This document shows, piece by piece, positions 51,446-60,431 of a stretch of 64,000 bases of DNA (its first letter is position 1; every line of letters begins with the position of its first letter). The stretch spans positions 496,001-560,000 of the forward strand of contig NZ_JAPJBQ010000002.1 in assembly GCF_026421305.1 (NCBI RefSeq), written 5' to 3'. This stretch comes from Dyella silvae. Its GTDB lineage: Bacteria > Pseudomonadota > Gammaproteobacteria > Xanthomonadales > Rhodanobacteraceae. Made by a program: the position numbers and the translations under genes. The notes below the pieces were generated by a model, which was not told the origin of the DNA, made no database searches, and saw nothing but the letters and a program-made list of their open reading frames with translations.

Positions 51446-53467
51446 ATGACTGATCGCTTCGAACTCGTCTCTCCCTATAAACCCTCAGGTGACCAGCCCG
51501 GGGCGATCCGAGCGCTGACCGAAGGTTTTGAGGCTGGCCTCGCCGCGCAAACGCTGCTGGGCGTTACCGGTTCGGGCAAGACCTTCACCATCGCCAATGT
51601 GATCGAGAAGGTGCAGCGGCCTACCATCGTGCTGGCGCCAAACAAGACGCTGGCGGCGCAGTTGTATGGCGAATTCAAGGAGTTCTTTCCGCACAACGCG
51701 GTGGAGTACTTCGTCAGCTACTACGACTACTACCAGCCGGAAGCCTACGTGGCAGCGTCCGATACTTATATCGAGAAGGACGCCTCGATCAACGACCACA
51801 TCGAGCAGATGCGTCTGGCGGCCACCAAGGCGCTGTTGTCGCGCAAGGATGCGTTGATCGTCGCCACCGTCTCGGCCATCTACGGCCTGGGCGATCCCGA
51901 GGATTACCTGTCGTTGCGCCTGATCCTGGCCAAGGGCGAGCATATCGACCAGCGGCAACTCATCCGGCAGCTGACGGAGTTGCAGTACTCCCGCAACGAG
52001 ATGGAGTTGAAACGCGGTACCTATCGCGTGCGCGGCGAAGTGATCGACGTGTTTCCTGCAGAATCGGAAACCGAAGCACTGCGCATTGAACTGTTCGATG
52101 GTGACATCGAGAACATGTCGCTGTTCGACCCGCTCACCGGCGAAACGATTCGCAAAGTGCCGCGCTATACGGTGTACCCGCGTACGCATTACGCCAGCAC
52201 GCGCGAGAGCGTGCTCAATGCCATCGAGACCGTCAAAGTCGAACTGAAAGAGCGTCTGGAGCAGTTGTACAAGGACAACAAGCTGGTCGAGGCGCAGCGC
52301 CTGGATCAGCGCACGCGTTTCGACATCGAAATGATGGCGGAAGTGGGTTACTGCCAGGGCATTGAGAACTACTCGCGCCATCTTACGCGCCGAGGCCCCG
52401 GCGAGGCGCCGCCGACCCTGTTCGATTATCTGCCGGCCGATGCACTACTGGTGGTCGACGAATCACACGTGACCATTCCGCAGTTGGGCGCCATGTACAA
52501 GGGCGACCGCTCGCGCAAGGAAACGCTGGTGGAGTTTGGCTTCCGCCTTCCATCAGCCATGGATAACCGGCCGTTGCGTTTCGAGGAATGGGAACAGCGC
52601 GCGCCGCGCTCCATCTACGTATCGGCCACGCCGCGCGACTACGAGTTGCAGAAATCCGGTGACGCCATCGTGGAGCTGGTGGTGCGTCCCACGGGTCTGA
52701 TCGATCCGGAGGTGGAGGTGCGCCCCGTGCGTACGCAGGTGGATGACCTGCTGGGCGAGGTGCACAAGCGCGTGGCCATGGGCGACCGTGTGCTGGTGAC
52801 CACGCTGACCAAGCGCATGGCCGAAAACCTCACCGAGTACCTCGGCGAACATGGGGTCAAGGTGCGCTATCTGCACTCTGATATCGAGACGGTGGAGCGC
52901 GTGGAGATCATCCGCGACTTGCGCCTTGGCGAATTTGACGTGCTGGTAGGCATCAACTTGTTGCGCGAAGGCCTGGATATGCCCGAAGTGTCGCTGGTGG
53001 CGATCCTCGACGCGGACAAGGAGGGTTTCCTGCGCTCCACGGGCTCCCTGATCCAGACGATTGGCCGAGCGGCTCGCAACCTGCGCGGCAAGGCGATCCT
53101 CTACGCCGATTCGGTGACCCGCTCCATGCAGGCAGCCATGGATGAAACTGCGCGCCGCCGCGAGAAACAGCAGGCCTACAACACCGAGCACGGCATTACC
53201 CCGCAATCCGTGGTCCGTCGCATTGCCGACATCATGGAAGGGGCGCGCAGCGAGGCGCCGGGACGTGGCCGCGGCAACCGTGGCGAGCGCCGCGCCGCCA
53301 TCGCGGAGCAAGGTGCCAACTACGCCGCGCTCAACGCCGATCAGGCCTCCGCCATGATCAAGAAGCTCGAGGCGCAGATGTACAAGCACGCCGAAAACCT
53401 GGAGTTCGAGGAAGCGGCGCGGATTCGCGATCAGATCCACCAGCTGCGCGAAAAAGCGGCGCGTTGA
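51446..53467 (+). CDS. uvrB: Excinuclease ABC subunit B
   Basis: From ATG 51446 the protein has 673 residues, the usual UvrB length; starts further upstream add non-conserved sequence. It has Walker A GVTGSGKT, the beta-hairpin region [21 protein letters not shown], helicase motifs [12 protein letters not shown] and QTIGRAARN, and a C-terminal UvrC-binding UVR motif ([20 protein letters not shown]). It loads onto damaged DNA with UvrA and recruits UvrC. Confidence 0.97.
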   Translation: MTDRFELVSPYKPSGDQPGAIRALTEGFEAGLAAQTLLGVTGSGKTFTIANVIEKVQRPTIVLAPNKTLAAQLYGEFKEFFPHNAVEYFVSYYDYYQPEAYVAASDTYIEKDASINDHIEQMRLAATKALLSRKDALIVATVSAIYGLGDPEDYLSLRLILAKGEHIDQRQLIRQLTELQYSRNEMELKRGTYRVRGEVIDVFPAESETEALRIELFDGDIENMSLFDPLTGETIRKVPRYTVYPRTHYASTRESVLNAIETVKVELKERLEQLYKDNKLVEAQRLDQRTRFDIEMMAEVGYCQGIENYSRHLTRRGPGEAPPTLFDYLPADALLVVDESHVTIPQLGAMYKGDRSRKETLVEFGFRLPSAMDNRPLRFEEWEQRAPRSIYVSATPRDYELQKSGDAIVELVVRPTGLIDPEVEVRPVRTQVDDLLGEVHKRVAMGDRVLVTTLTKRMAENLTEYLGEHGVKVRYLHSDIETVERVEIIRDLRLGEFDVLVGINLLREGLDMPEVSLVAILDADKEGFLRSTGSLIQTIGRAARNLRGKAILYADSVTRSMQAAMDETARRREKQQAYNTEHGITPQSVVRRIADIMEGARSEAPGRGRGNRGERRAAIAEQGANYAALNADQASAMIKKLEAQMYKHAENLEFEEAARIRDQIHQLREKAAR

Positions 53468-53485
53468 GTGGGGCTTACGGGACGG

Positions 53486-53514
53486 TTGTCGCCGCCGATG
53501 GGATCCCGTATACT
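53486..53514 (+). promoter_or_regulatory. Promoter of tRNA-Val
   Basis: TTGTCG and TATACT are separated by 17 bp, ending 32 bp before the tRNA. Confidence 0.65.
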
Positions 53515-53546
53515 GCGCGGCTCGCACGGCATGCCGGGCGAGCTCC

Positions 53547-53621
53547 GGGCGGTTAGCTCAGCGGTAGAGCACTACCTTGACATGGTAGGGGTCACAAGTT
53601 CGATCCTTGTACCGCCCACCA
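53547..53621 (+). tRNA. tRNA-Val (GAC)
   Basis: A 75-nt cloverleaf: acceptor GGGCGGT / ACCGCCC, anticodon stem CTACC / GGTAG with loop TTGACAT (anticodon GAC), T stem ACAAG / CTTGT, discriminator A and encoded CCA. Confidence 0.97.
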
Positions 53622-53630
53622 ATACCGACG

Positions 53631-53667
53631 AAACGGCGCGGCCCTCGGGTTCGCGCCGTTTCTTTTT
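53631..53667 (+). terminator. Intrinsic terminator after tRNA-Val
   Basis: AAACGGCGCG / CGCGCCGTTT stem followed by CTTTTT. Confidence 0.9.
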
Positions 53668-53686
53668 GCGCTGAAGGAGCCAGTCG

Positions 53687-54136
53687 ATGACGTATCTGTG
53701 GATCAAGAGCCTCCATCTGTTGTTCGTCATGGCCTGGATGGCCACCGTGTTCTACCTGCCGCGCATCCTGGTGAACATTGCGGAGGCCGGTGACGAGCCT
53801 GCCGTCAAGGCGCGGCTGATACTCATGGGGCGGCGGCTCTACCGTTTTGGCCACAACATGTTCGGCATCGCCTTCCTGTTCGGCCTGACCTTATGGCAAG
53901 GCTGGCGGCTGTTTCCGCAAACCTTGCCGAACGTGGTCGCTTCGCTGCACTGGATCGACGCCAAGCTCACCCTGATCGTGCTGCTGCTGGTGTACTTCAG
54001 CTGGACGGGCCGTCTGCTTAAGCGCAGCGAACAGGGAGGGGCGCTGCCATCCGGCAAAGTGCTGCGCATCATGAACGAGCTGCCGGTGCTGGTGCTGCTG
54101 GGTGTGATCTTCCTGGTGATCGCCAAGCCGTTCTGA
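53687..54136 (+). CDS. HemJ/CopD-like membrane protein
   Basis: The 149-residue protein follows GAAGGAG. It has four predicted helices and the pattern LHLLFVMAWMATVFYLPRILVN near the start, with a conserved histidine and the HWIDAKLTLIVLLL helix. This resembles HemJ (protoporphyrinogen oxidase of TIGR00701) and the wider CopD family. It is shorter in its C-terminal part than some HemJ, so CopD-family membrane protein is the safer label; a role in haem synthesis is possible but unproved. Confidence 0.8.
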   Translation: MTYLWIKSLHLLFVMAWMATVFYLPRILVNIAEAGDEPAVKARLILMGRRLYRFGHNMFGIAFLFGLTLWQGWRLFPQTLPNVVASLHWIDAKLTLIVLLLVYFSWTGRLLKRSEQGGALPSGKVLRIMNELPVLVLLGVIFLVIAKPF

Positions 54137-54152
54137 AGCAGGAAATAGGGGA

Positions 54153-54195
54153 GAGGAGTGAGAAGTGAGAGTGGTTCTCTCGTTTCTCACTCCTC
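54153..54195. terminator. Long hairpin between convergent genes
   Basis: GAGGAGTGAGAA / TTCTCACTCCTC, 12-bp perfect arms, enclose an inner GAGAG / CTCTC hairpin. It lies between the HemJ/CopD-like gene and the epimerase gene and can serve both. The purine/pyrimidine bias resembles dispersed intergenic repeats of xanthomonads. Confidence 0.6.
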
Positions 54196-54200
54196 TTCAC

Positions 54201-55208
54201 TCACTTCTGGAAGTACTCCCGGTACCACGCCACGAAGCGCGCCACACCTTCCTCGATGGATGTGTTGGGTACATAGCCCACATCACGGCGCAGCGCCGAC
54301 ACATCGGCCCATGTATCGGGCACGTCGCCCGGCTGCATCGGCAGCAGACGCTTCTCCACCGTGCGGCCCAGATGCTGTTCCATCAGCTCGATGAAGCGCA
54401 GCAGCTGCACGGGCTGGTCATTGCCAATGTTGTAGACGCGATAGGGCCCGCTGGATGTGCCGGGGCTGGGCAGCAAAGCGTCGTAAGCGGGGTCCGGCAA
54501 GGCGACATGGTCCAGGGTGCGGATCACGCCCTCCACGATGTCATCGATGAAGGTGAAATCGCGACTGTGGTTGCCGTAATTGAAGACGTCGATGGGTTCG
54601 CCGCGACTTATGCGGTCGGCGAACAGCATGGGCGACATGTCGGGACGTCCCCATGGCCCGTACACGGTGAAGAAGCGCAGACCTGTCGTTGGCAGGTTGT
54701 ACAGATGGCTATAGGTGTGCGCCATCAGCTCGTTAGCCTTCTTGCTCGCGGCGTACAGGCTTACCGGATGATCGACGGCATCCTCGATGGCGAACGGTAG
54801 CTTGCGGTTGGCGCCGTAGACGGAGCTGGATGAGGCGTAGACCAGATGCTCGATTTTTCCGTGGCGGCAGGCCTCCAGGATGTTCACGAAGCCCACCAGG
54901 TTGCTCTGCACGTAGGCTTGCGGATTCTTCAGCGAATAACGTACGCCGGCCTGGGCGGCCAGATTGACCACGCGCTGAGGCAGGAAGCCGGCGAAAGCCC
55001 TGTTCACGGCATCCGCGTCGGCCAGATCGGCCCGCAGGTGCGTGTAGTTCGGGTGGCCGGAAAAGCGCGCCAGGCGGGCTTCCTTGAGCGACGGGTCGTA
55101 GTAATCGTTGTGGTTGTCGATGCCATAGACCTCGTCGCCGCGCGCCAACAGGCGCTCAGCCAGGGCGGAGCCGATAAAGCCGGCCGTGCCGGTGACGAGC
55201 ATGCGCAT
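54201..55208 (-). CDS. NAD-dependent UDP-sugar epimerase (UDP-glucuronate 4-epimerase-like)
   Basis: The 335-residue extended SDR has the NAD motif GTAGFIG, YASSSSVYG, the catalytic YAASKKANE (Y-x3-K), and FFTVYGPWGRPDMSPMLFADRI, a combination typical of UDP-glucuronate 4-epimerases (LpsL/CapI). It would provide UDP-galacturonate for surface polysaccharide. It stands alone, not next to other sugar genes, so the pathway is open. Confidence 0.88.
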   Translation of the reverse strand: MRMLVTGTAGFIGSALAERLLARGDEVYGIDNHNDYYDPSLKEARLARFSGHPNYTHLRADLADADAVNRAFAGFLPQRVVNLAAQAGVRYSLKNPQAYVQSNLVGFVNILEACRHGKIEHLVYASSSSVYGANRKLPFAIEDAVDHPVSLYAASKKANELMAHTYSHLYNLPTTGLRFFTVYGPWGRPDMSPMLFADRISRGEPIDVFNYGNHSRDFTFIDDIVEGVIRTLDHVALPDPAYDALLPSPGTSSGPYRVYNIGNDQPVQLLRFIELMEQHLGRTVEKRLLPMQPGDVPDTWADVSALRRDVGYVPNTSIEEGVARFVAWYREYFQK

Positions 55209-55282
55209 CGCGTAACCTCCAGGGTAGGGGCGCGCATTCTATCGCTGTCAGCTGTGAGACTGATGGTGCGGGTGATGCTGAA

Positions 55283-55312
55283 TTGACAGCCCGTGGTGGG
55301 CTAAACTAGCGT
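55283..55312 (+). promoter_or_regulatory. Candidate promoter of the thrS operon
   Basis: A perfect TTGACA is followed by AT-rich TAAACTAGCGT; the best -10 reading is weak (TAGCGT at 18 bp, or TAAACT at 13 bp). Confidence 0.4.
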
Positions 55313-55375
55313 CTCTATCGAATCCATCCAGAGACTAAGGTGGCTCGCGCTTTCCGCGCTGGTCGAGTGTGTGAC

Positions 55376-55402
55376 ATGGCAACTACGAACTTCCCATGCT
55401 GA
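55376..55402 (+). CDS. Putative leader peptide of thrS (MATTNFPC)
   Basis: An 8-codon ORF, ATG GCA ACT ACG AAC TTC CCA TGC TGA, has two adjacent Thr codons. It sits inside a stem formed by AAGG-TGGCTC (55337-55346) and GAGCCA-CG-CCTT (55406-55417), and 26 bp before a terminator. This is the layout of a transcription attenuator sensing charged tRNA-Thr. There is no strong ribosome site and only two Thr codons, so the call is tentative. Confidence 0.4.
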   Translation: MATTNFPC

Positions 55403-55427
55403 CCTGAGCCACGCCTTGTTTCACGAG

Positions 55428-55451
55428 AGGGCGCATGGCGCCTTTATTTTT
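55428..55451 (+). terminator. Attenuator-like terminator in the thrS leader
   Basis: AGGGCGC / GCGCCTT stem with ATG loop is followed by TATTTTT. The T-run is also the left arm of the next hairpin, TTTTGCCCGCC / GGCGGGCAAAA (55448-55474). The remaining leader to 55606 shows no further clear signal. Confidence 0.55.
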
Positions 55452-55474
55452 GCCCGCCGTCCGGGCGGGCAAAA
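55448..55474. repeat. Perfect 11-bp inverted repeat overlapping the thrS leader terminator
   Basis: TTTTGCCCGCC and GGCGGGCAAAA with a 5-nt loop. Forming it would take up the T-run of the preceding terminator; it may be a competing structure. Confidence 0.6.
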
Positions 55475-55606
55475 GCCAAACCGGCCATCCATGACCGGAT
55501 TCTTCACGAAAAGCACGCTTTGTCGGTGAGCGACGTTAACTCGCCATCGACTCGGTCGAGCTCTACAAAACACACGTTCTATTGAGCGTCTTTATCAGGT
55601 GCGAAC

Positions 55607-57508
55607 ATGATTGAAATCACGCTACCCGACGGCAGCAAGCGCCCGTTTGATCATCCGGTGACGGTGCAGGATGTGGCTGCCTCTATTGGCGCCGGCCTCG
55701 CCAAGGCCACGCTGGCAGGCAAGGTGGACGGTAAGCTGGTGGATGCCAGTTTCCCCATCGATCGCCACGCCAGCCTCGAAATCGTTACGGAGAAGAGCCC
55801 GGAAGCGCTGGATATCCTCCGTCACTCGACGGCCCATCTGCTGGCGCAGGCGGTGCAGCGCTTGTATCCCGGCGCGCAGGTGACCATCGGCCCGGTGATC
55901 GATAACGGCTTCTACTACGACTTCGCCTATGAGCGCCCGTTTACGCCCGACGATCTGGTGAAGATCGAGGCGGAGATGGAGAAGATCGTCAAGGAGGGCC
56001 TGCCGGTAACGCGCAGCGTGAAGTCGCGCGATGAGGCCGTGTCGTTCTTCCGTGGCATCGGCGAGGAATACAAAGCCGAGATCATCGAAAGCATCCCGTC
56101 GAACGAGGAACTTTCGCTCTACTCGCAGGGCGAATTCACCGACCTCTGCCGCGGCCCGCACGTGCCCAATACGGGCAAGCTGCGCGCGTTCAAGCTGATG
56201 AAGGTGGCCGGCGCCTACTGGCGTGGCGATTCCAACAACGCGATGCTCACGCGCATCTACGGCACGGCCTGGCTCAACGACAAAGACCTCAAGGCCTACC
56301 TGCACCAGTTGGAAGAAGCCGAGAAGCGCGACCACCGCAAGATCGGCAAGGCGCTCGACCTGTTCCACCAGCAGGAAGAAGGCCCTGGCATGGTGTTCTG
56401 GCACCCGAAGGGCTGGGCCATCTGGCAGCAGGTGGAGCAGCACATGCGCCGCGTGTACCGCAACAGCGGCTACCAGGAAGTGCGTTGTCCGCAGGTGCTG
56501 GACGTCTCGCTGTGGAAGAAGTCCGGCCACTGGGACAACTACCAGGAAAACATGTTCTTCACCGAGTCGGAGAAGCACACGTACGCCCTGAAGCCGATGA
56601 ACTGCCCGGGTCACGTGCAGATCTTCAATACCGATCTGCATAGCTATCGCGAGCTGCCGATCCGCTACGGCGAGTTCGGCGCGTGCCATCGCAACGAGCC
56701 CTCGGGTGCGCTGCACGGCATCATGCGCGTGCGCGCGTTCACGCAGGACGATGGTCATATCTTCTGCACGGAAGAGCAGATCGAGTCCGAGGTGACGGCG
56801 TTCCACCAGCAGGCCATGAAGGTCTACAGCGACTTCGGCTTCGCCGATATCGCGCTGAAGATCGCGCTGCGCCCGGATAAGCGCATCGGCAGCGATGACG
56901 TGTGGGACCGCGCCGAAGATGCGCTGCGTGCTGCGCTGGGTGCTGCCGGCGTGACCTGGGAAGAGTTGCCGGGCGAGGGTGCCTTCTATGGTCCCAAGAT
57001 CGAGTACCACATGAAGGACTCCATCGGCCGTGCCTGGCAGGTCGGCACGATGCAGGTGGACTTCATGATGCCCGAGCGCCTGGGCGCCGAGTACGTAGAC
57101 GAGCATTCACAGCGCCGTCACCCGGTGATGCTGCATCGTGCCATCGTGGGTTCGATGGAGCGCTTCATCGGCATCCTGATCGAGCATCATGCCGGTCTGC
57201 TGCCGACCTGGTTGTCGCCAGTGCAGGCCGCGGTGTTCAGCATTACGGACGCCCAGGCCGACTATGTCCGCGAAGTGACGCAAACCCTTGTCGATAAAGG
57301 TTTCCGCGTACACGCCGATTTGCGCAATGAGAAGGTCGGCTATAAAATCCGCGAACATACGTTGCAGAAAGTCCCTTACCTGCTGGTGGTCGGAGATCGC
57401 GAGAAGGAATCGGGGGCGGTATCTGTGCGTACGCGTTCGGGCGAGGACCTCGGCAGCATGCCGTTGGTCGCGTTTATCGAGCGCCTGGAAGCCGAGACCC
57501 GTCGCTAA
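55607..57508 (+). CDS. thrS: Threonyl-tRNA synthetase
   Basis: The 633-residue class II synthetase has an N-terminal TGS domain ([23 protein letters not shown]), the editing domain with [11 protein letters not shown] and the FTDLCRGPH zinc-like motif, the catalytic core (motif 2 [30 protein letters not shown]; motif 3 [21 protein letters not shown]) and an anticodon-binding domain. AGGTG lies seven bases before the ATG. It heads thrS-infC and has a long structured leader. Confidence 0.97.
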   Translation: MIEITLPDGSKRPFDHPVTVQDVAASIGAGLAKATLAGKVDGKLVDASFPIDRHASLEIVTEKSPEALDILRHSTAHLLAQAVQRLYPGAQVTIGPVIDNGFYYDFAYERPFTPDDLVKIEAEMEKIVKEGLPVTRSVKSRDEAVSFFRGIGEEYKAEIIESIPSNEELSLYSQGEFTDLCRGPHVPNTGKLRAFKLMKVAGAYWRGDSNNAMLTRIYGTAWLNDKDLKAYLHQLEEAEKRDHRKIGKALDLFHQQEEGPGMVFWHPKGWAIWQQVEQHMRRVYRNSGYQEVRCPQVLDVSLWKKSGHWDNYQENMFFTESEKHTYALKPMNCPGHVQIFNTDLHSYRELPIRYGEFGACHRNEPSGALHGIMRVRAFTQDDGHIFCTEEQIESEVTAFHQQAMKVYSDFGFADIALKIALRPDKRIGSDDVWDRAEDALRAALGAAGVTWEELPGEGAFYGPKIEYHMKDSIGRAWQVGTMQVDFMMPERLGAEYVDEHSQRRHPVMLHRAIVGSMERFIGILIEHHAGLLPTWLSPVQAAVFSITDAQADYVREVTQTLVDKGFRVHADLRNEKVGYKIREHTLQKVPYLLVVGDREKESGAVSVRTRSGEDLGSMPLVAFIERLEAETRR

Positions 57509-57553
57509 GCGCGCGAGCCGGCACTTTTAAGAACTCTTCTGGAGGATTGTGGT

Positions 57554-58078
57554 ATCGCTACCACCGACACTAAGGGCAATCGCCGTAACCTTGAAATCCG
57601 CGTCCCGCGCGTTCGCGTGATCGGCGCAGATTCGGAACAGCTCGGTATCCTGACCCGTGACGAGGCGCTGGCTTTGGCGCAAGAGGCGGGCATGGACCTG
57701 GTTGAGATCCAGCCGAACGGCGATCCGCCGGTCTGCCGCATCATGGACTACGGCAAGTTCAAGTTCGAAGCCCAGAAGAAGGCCCAGGCCGCCAAGAAGA
57801 AGCAGAAGCAGGTCGAGATCAAAGAGGTGAAGTTCCGTCCGGTTACGGATGTGGGCGACTACCAGATCAAGCTGCGCAACATGCTTCGCTTCCTTGAGGA
57901 AGGCGACAAGGTCAAGGTCACCATCCGCTTCCGCGGTCGCGAAATGTCCCACCAGGACCTGGGCCAGAATCTGGCCAAGAAGATCCAGGAGGATGTGGGC
58001 GAGAATGGCGTGGTCGAGTCCTTCCCCCGCCTGGAAGGCCGCCAGATGGTCATGATGATCGGGCCGAAGAAGAAGTAA
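57554..58078 (+). CDS. infC: Translation initiation factor IF-3, AUC start codon
   Basis: Reading with ATC at 57554 as start gives a 174-residue IF-3 beginning [24 protein letters not shown]. The GGAGG site (57541-57545) is eight bases upstream, and no ATG, GTG or TTG in frame is well placed; the GTG at 57617 would remove part of the N-domain. The core motifs [27 protein letters not shown] and [12 protein letters not shown] are present. IF-3 prevents initiation at non-standard codons, so a non-AUG start implies autoregulation as known for E. coli infC (AUU). Confidence 0.93.
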   Translation: MATTDTKGNRRNLEIRVPRVRVIGADSEQLGILTRDEALALAQEAGMDLVEIQPNGDPPVCRIMDYGKFKFEAQKKAQAAKKKQKQVEIKEVKFRPVTDVGDYQIKLRNMLRFLEEGDKVKVTIRFRGREMSHQDLGQNLAKKIQEDVGENGVVESFPRLEGRQMVMMIGPKKK

Positions 58079-58094
58079 TTCTCGGTAAATCAAG

Positions 58095-58123
58095 AAAAAA
58101 GCGACCTGCGGGTCGCTTTTTTT
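58095..58123 (+). terminator. Intrinsic terminator after infC
   Basis: AAAAAGCGACC / GGTCGCTTTTT with loop TGC-G and seven T, 17 bp after the infC stop. It cuts the usual thrS-infC-rpmI-rplT transcript. Confidence 0.92.
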
Positions 58124-58127
58124 GTTG

Positions 58128-58385
58128 CTAGTCGCCGGACAAGGTGCGGGCTTTGCGCTTTTGACCTTTGGGCCCCCTGTGCGGCGGTGAGGGTCGGGCG
58201 ATCAGGCCCCGAAGGGGTGCCTGGCAGGACGCCAGGCACTTTTCGCCGGGGCAGGAGCCCCGTCGAAAAGCCCGGCCGGCCCTCACGGACTGGTCGGCGC
58301 AGCCGGCCAGCGCCAAGCGGGGTGCCCTTCTCTTTGGTTACTTTCTCTTGGGCAAGCAAGAGAAAGTGACCCGGCCTCCGGCAGG
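58128..58385. repeat. Multi-hairpin intergenic repeat element
   Basis: The 260-bp stretch has nested inverted repeats: GTGCCTGGC / GCCAGGCAC (58217-58239), a TTTTCG..CGGGGC / GCCCCG..CGAAAA stem just after it, GTGAGGG / CCCTCAC outside, and ACTTTCTCTTG / CAAGAGAAAGT (58340-58367). The block CTTTGGTTACTTTCTCTTG..GCAAGAGAAAGTGACCCGG resembles a dispersed repeat found many times in Xanthomonadaceae genomes. The open reading frames across it look spurious. Confidence 0.65.
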
Positions 58386-58476
58386 AGGACGGAAGCCCGC
58401 GGCAGGCGAGCCCACTCGCGATAGCGCGCCAGAATCACGCAAAAGGCCGCTCGACCAGGCGATGAGGCAAGAGTGT

Positions 58477-58515
58477 CCCCTCACCCCAGCCCTCTCCCCG
58501 GCGGGGAGAGGGAGC
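58477..58515. repeat. Short palindromic repeat (CCCTCTCCCC type)
   Basis: CCCTCTCCCC / GGGGAGAGGG with loop GGC, preceded by CCCTCACCCCAG, has the form of a dispersed intergenic repeat common in Pseudomonas and xanthomonads. Confidence 0.6.
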
Positions 58516-58587
58516 TAAGAGCGGCCCCGCCTTTGCGGCTGCTCGCATCCAAAGGGAGCGGGCTTGCGGTTCGGATAGCCCTGGCGC

Positions 58588-58616
58588 TAGCAAAACCCTG
58601 ATTTGCTCCGTATAAT
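58588..58616 (+). promoter_or_regulatory. Candidate promoter of rpmI-rplT
   Basis: Exact TATAAT at 58611-58616; the -35 at 17 bp (TAGCAA) is weak. It lies after the infC terminator and the repeats, so it could give rpmI its own transcript, starting near 58623. Confidence 0.5.
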
Positions 58617-58620
58617 CGCC

Positions 58621-58720
58621 GGTTCGACCCACCAGGACGGGTCGTGAACCGATGCTGGCAGGACGGAAAGAGCGCCTCAGGGGTGCCGCCAGATCAGTCA
58701 GAAACCGGGGTCAATCCCCA
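58621..58720 (+). promoter_or_regulatory. Structured leader of rpmI, candidate L20 autoregulatory site
   Basis: Three stems lie in order: GGTTCGACCC / GGGTCGTGAACC (58621-58650), CTGGC / GCCAG (58655-58693) and GGGGTCAATCCCC (58707-58719), which ends just before AAGGAG. In E. coli and Bacillus, ribosomal protein L20 represses rpmI-rplT through leader RNA. That role here is inferred from position and folding only. Confidence 0.45.
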
Positions 58721-58735
58721 TCAAGGAGCATTTCC

Positions 58736-58933
58736 ATGCCCAAGATCAAGACCAACCGGGCGGCTGCGAAGCGTTTTCGCAAGACCGCATCGGGCAAGTT
58801 CAAGGCCGGTCACGCCTTCAAGTCGCACATCCTGACCAAGAAGTCGACCAAGCGTAAGCGCGGTCTGCGTGCGACCAACCACGTCAAGGCATGCGACACC
58901 AAGGGTGTAGCACGCATGTTGCCGTATCTCTAA
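58736..58933 (+). CDS. rpmI: 50S ribosomal protein L35
   Basis: The 65-residue basic protein starts [21 protein letters not shown], the family start, with AAGGAG eight bases upstream, and ends in RMLPYL. It is a large-subunit protein. It lies 16 bp before rplT. Confidence 0.97.
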   Translation: MPKIKTNRAAAKRFRKTASGKFKAGHAFKSHILTKKSTKRKRGLRATNHVKACDTKGVARMLPYL

Positions 58934-58949
58934 GGCGGAGGACTGAACC

Positions 58950-59309
58950 ATGGCTCGTGTTAAGCGTGGCGTTACCGCCCGTCGTCGTCACAAGAAGATC
59001 ATTGGCCGCGCGAAGGGCTACTACAACGCCCGTCGCAAAGTCTTCCGCGTAGCTAACCAGGCCGTCATCAAGGCCGGTCAGTACGCCTACATCGGCCGCA
59101 AGCAGCGCAAGCGTCAGTTCCGCGCTCTGTGGATCGTGCGTATCAACGCTGCTGCCCGTCAGTTCGGTCTGTCCTACAGCCGTCTGATCAATGGCCTGGC
59201 CAAGGCCGGCATCACCGTCGACCGCAAAGTGCTGGCAGACATCGCCGTGCACGACATCAAGGCGTTTGGTGCGATCGCAGAGAAGGCGAAGGCCAGTCTG
59301 GCCGCTTGA
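58950..59309 (+). CDS. rplT: 50S ribosomal protein L20
   Basis: The 119-residue protein has [59 protein letters not shown] and a C-terminal globular part. It binds 23S rRNA early in assembly and is a known repressor of its own operon in other bacteria. Confidence 0.97.
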   Translation: MARVKRGVTARRRHKKIIGRAKGYYNARRKVFRVANQAVIKAGQYAYIGRKQRKRQFRALWIVRINAAARQFGLSYSRLINGLAKAGITVDRKVLADIAVHDIKAFGAIAEKAKASLAA

Positions 59310-59345
59310 TCGTCGAGCGCTCTGCGCACTGACGATATGATGTGA

Positions 59346-60410
<1,065 letters not shown>

Positions 60411-60431
60411 ACGCAGCAGGAACCGACACGC

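Noticed and set aside
55313-55606. T-box riboswitch upstream of thrS
   Set aside because: No T-box consensus sequence is visible, and T-boxes are not expected in gammaproteobacteria.
57617-58078. infC starting at GTG 57617
   Set aside because: It would remove the conserved N-terminal segment [10 protein letters not shown] and leave the GGAGG site unused 72 bp upstream.
58168-58518. A 116-codon open frame between infC and rpmI
   Set aside because: It spans hairpin repeats and a terminator-like region and has no ribosome site; such frames in dispersed repeats are often mis-annotated.
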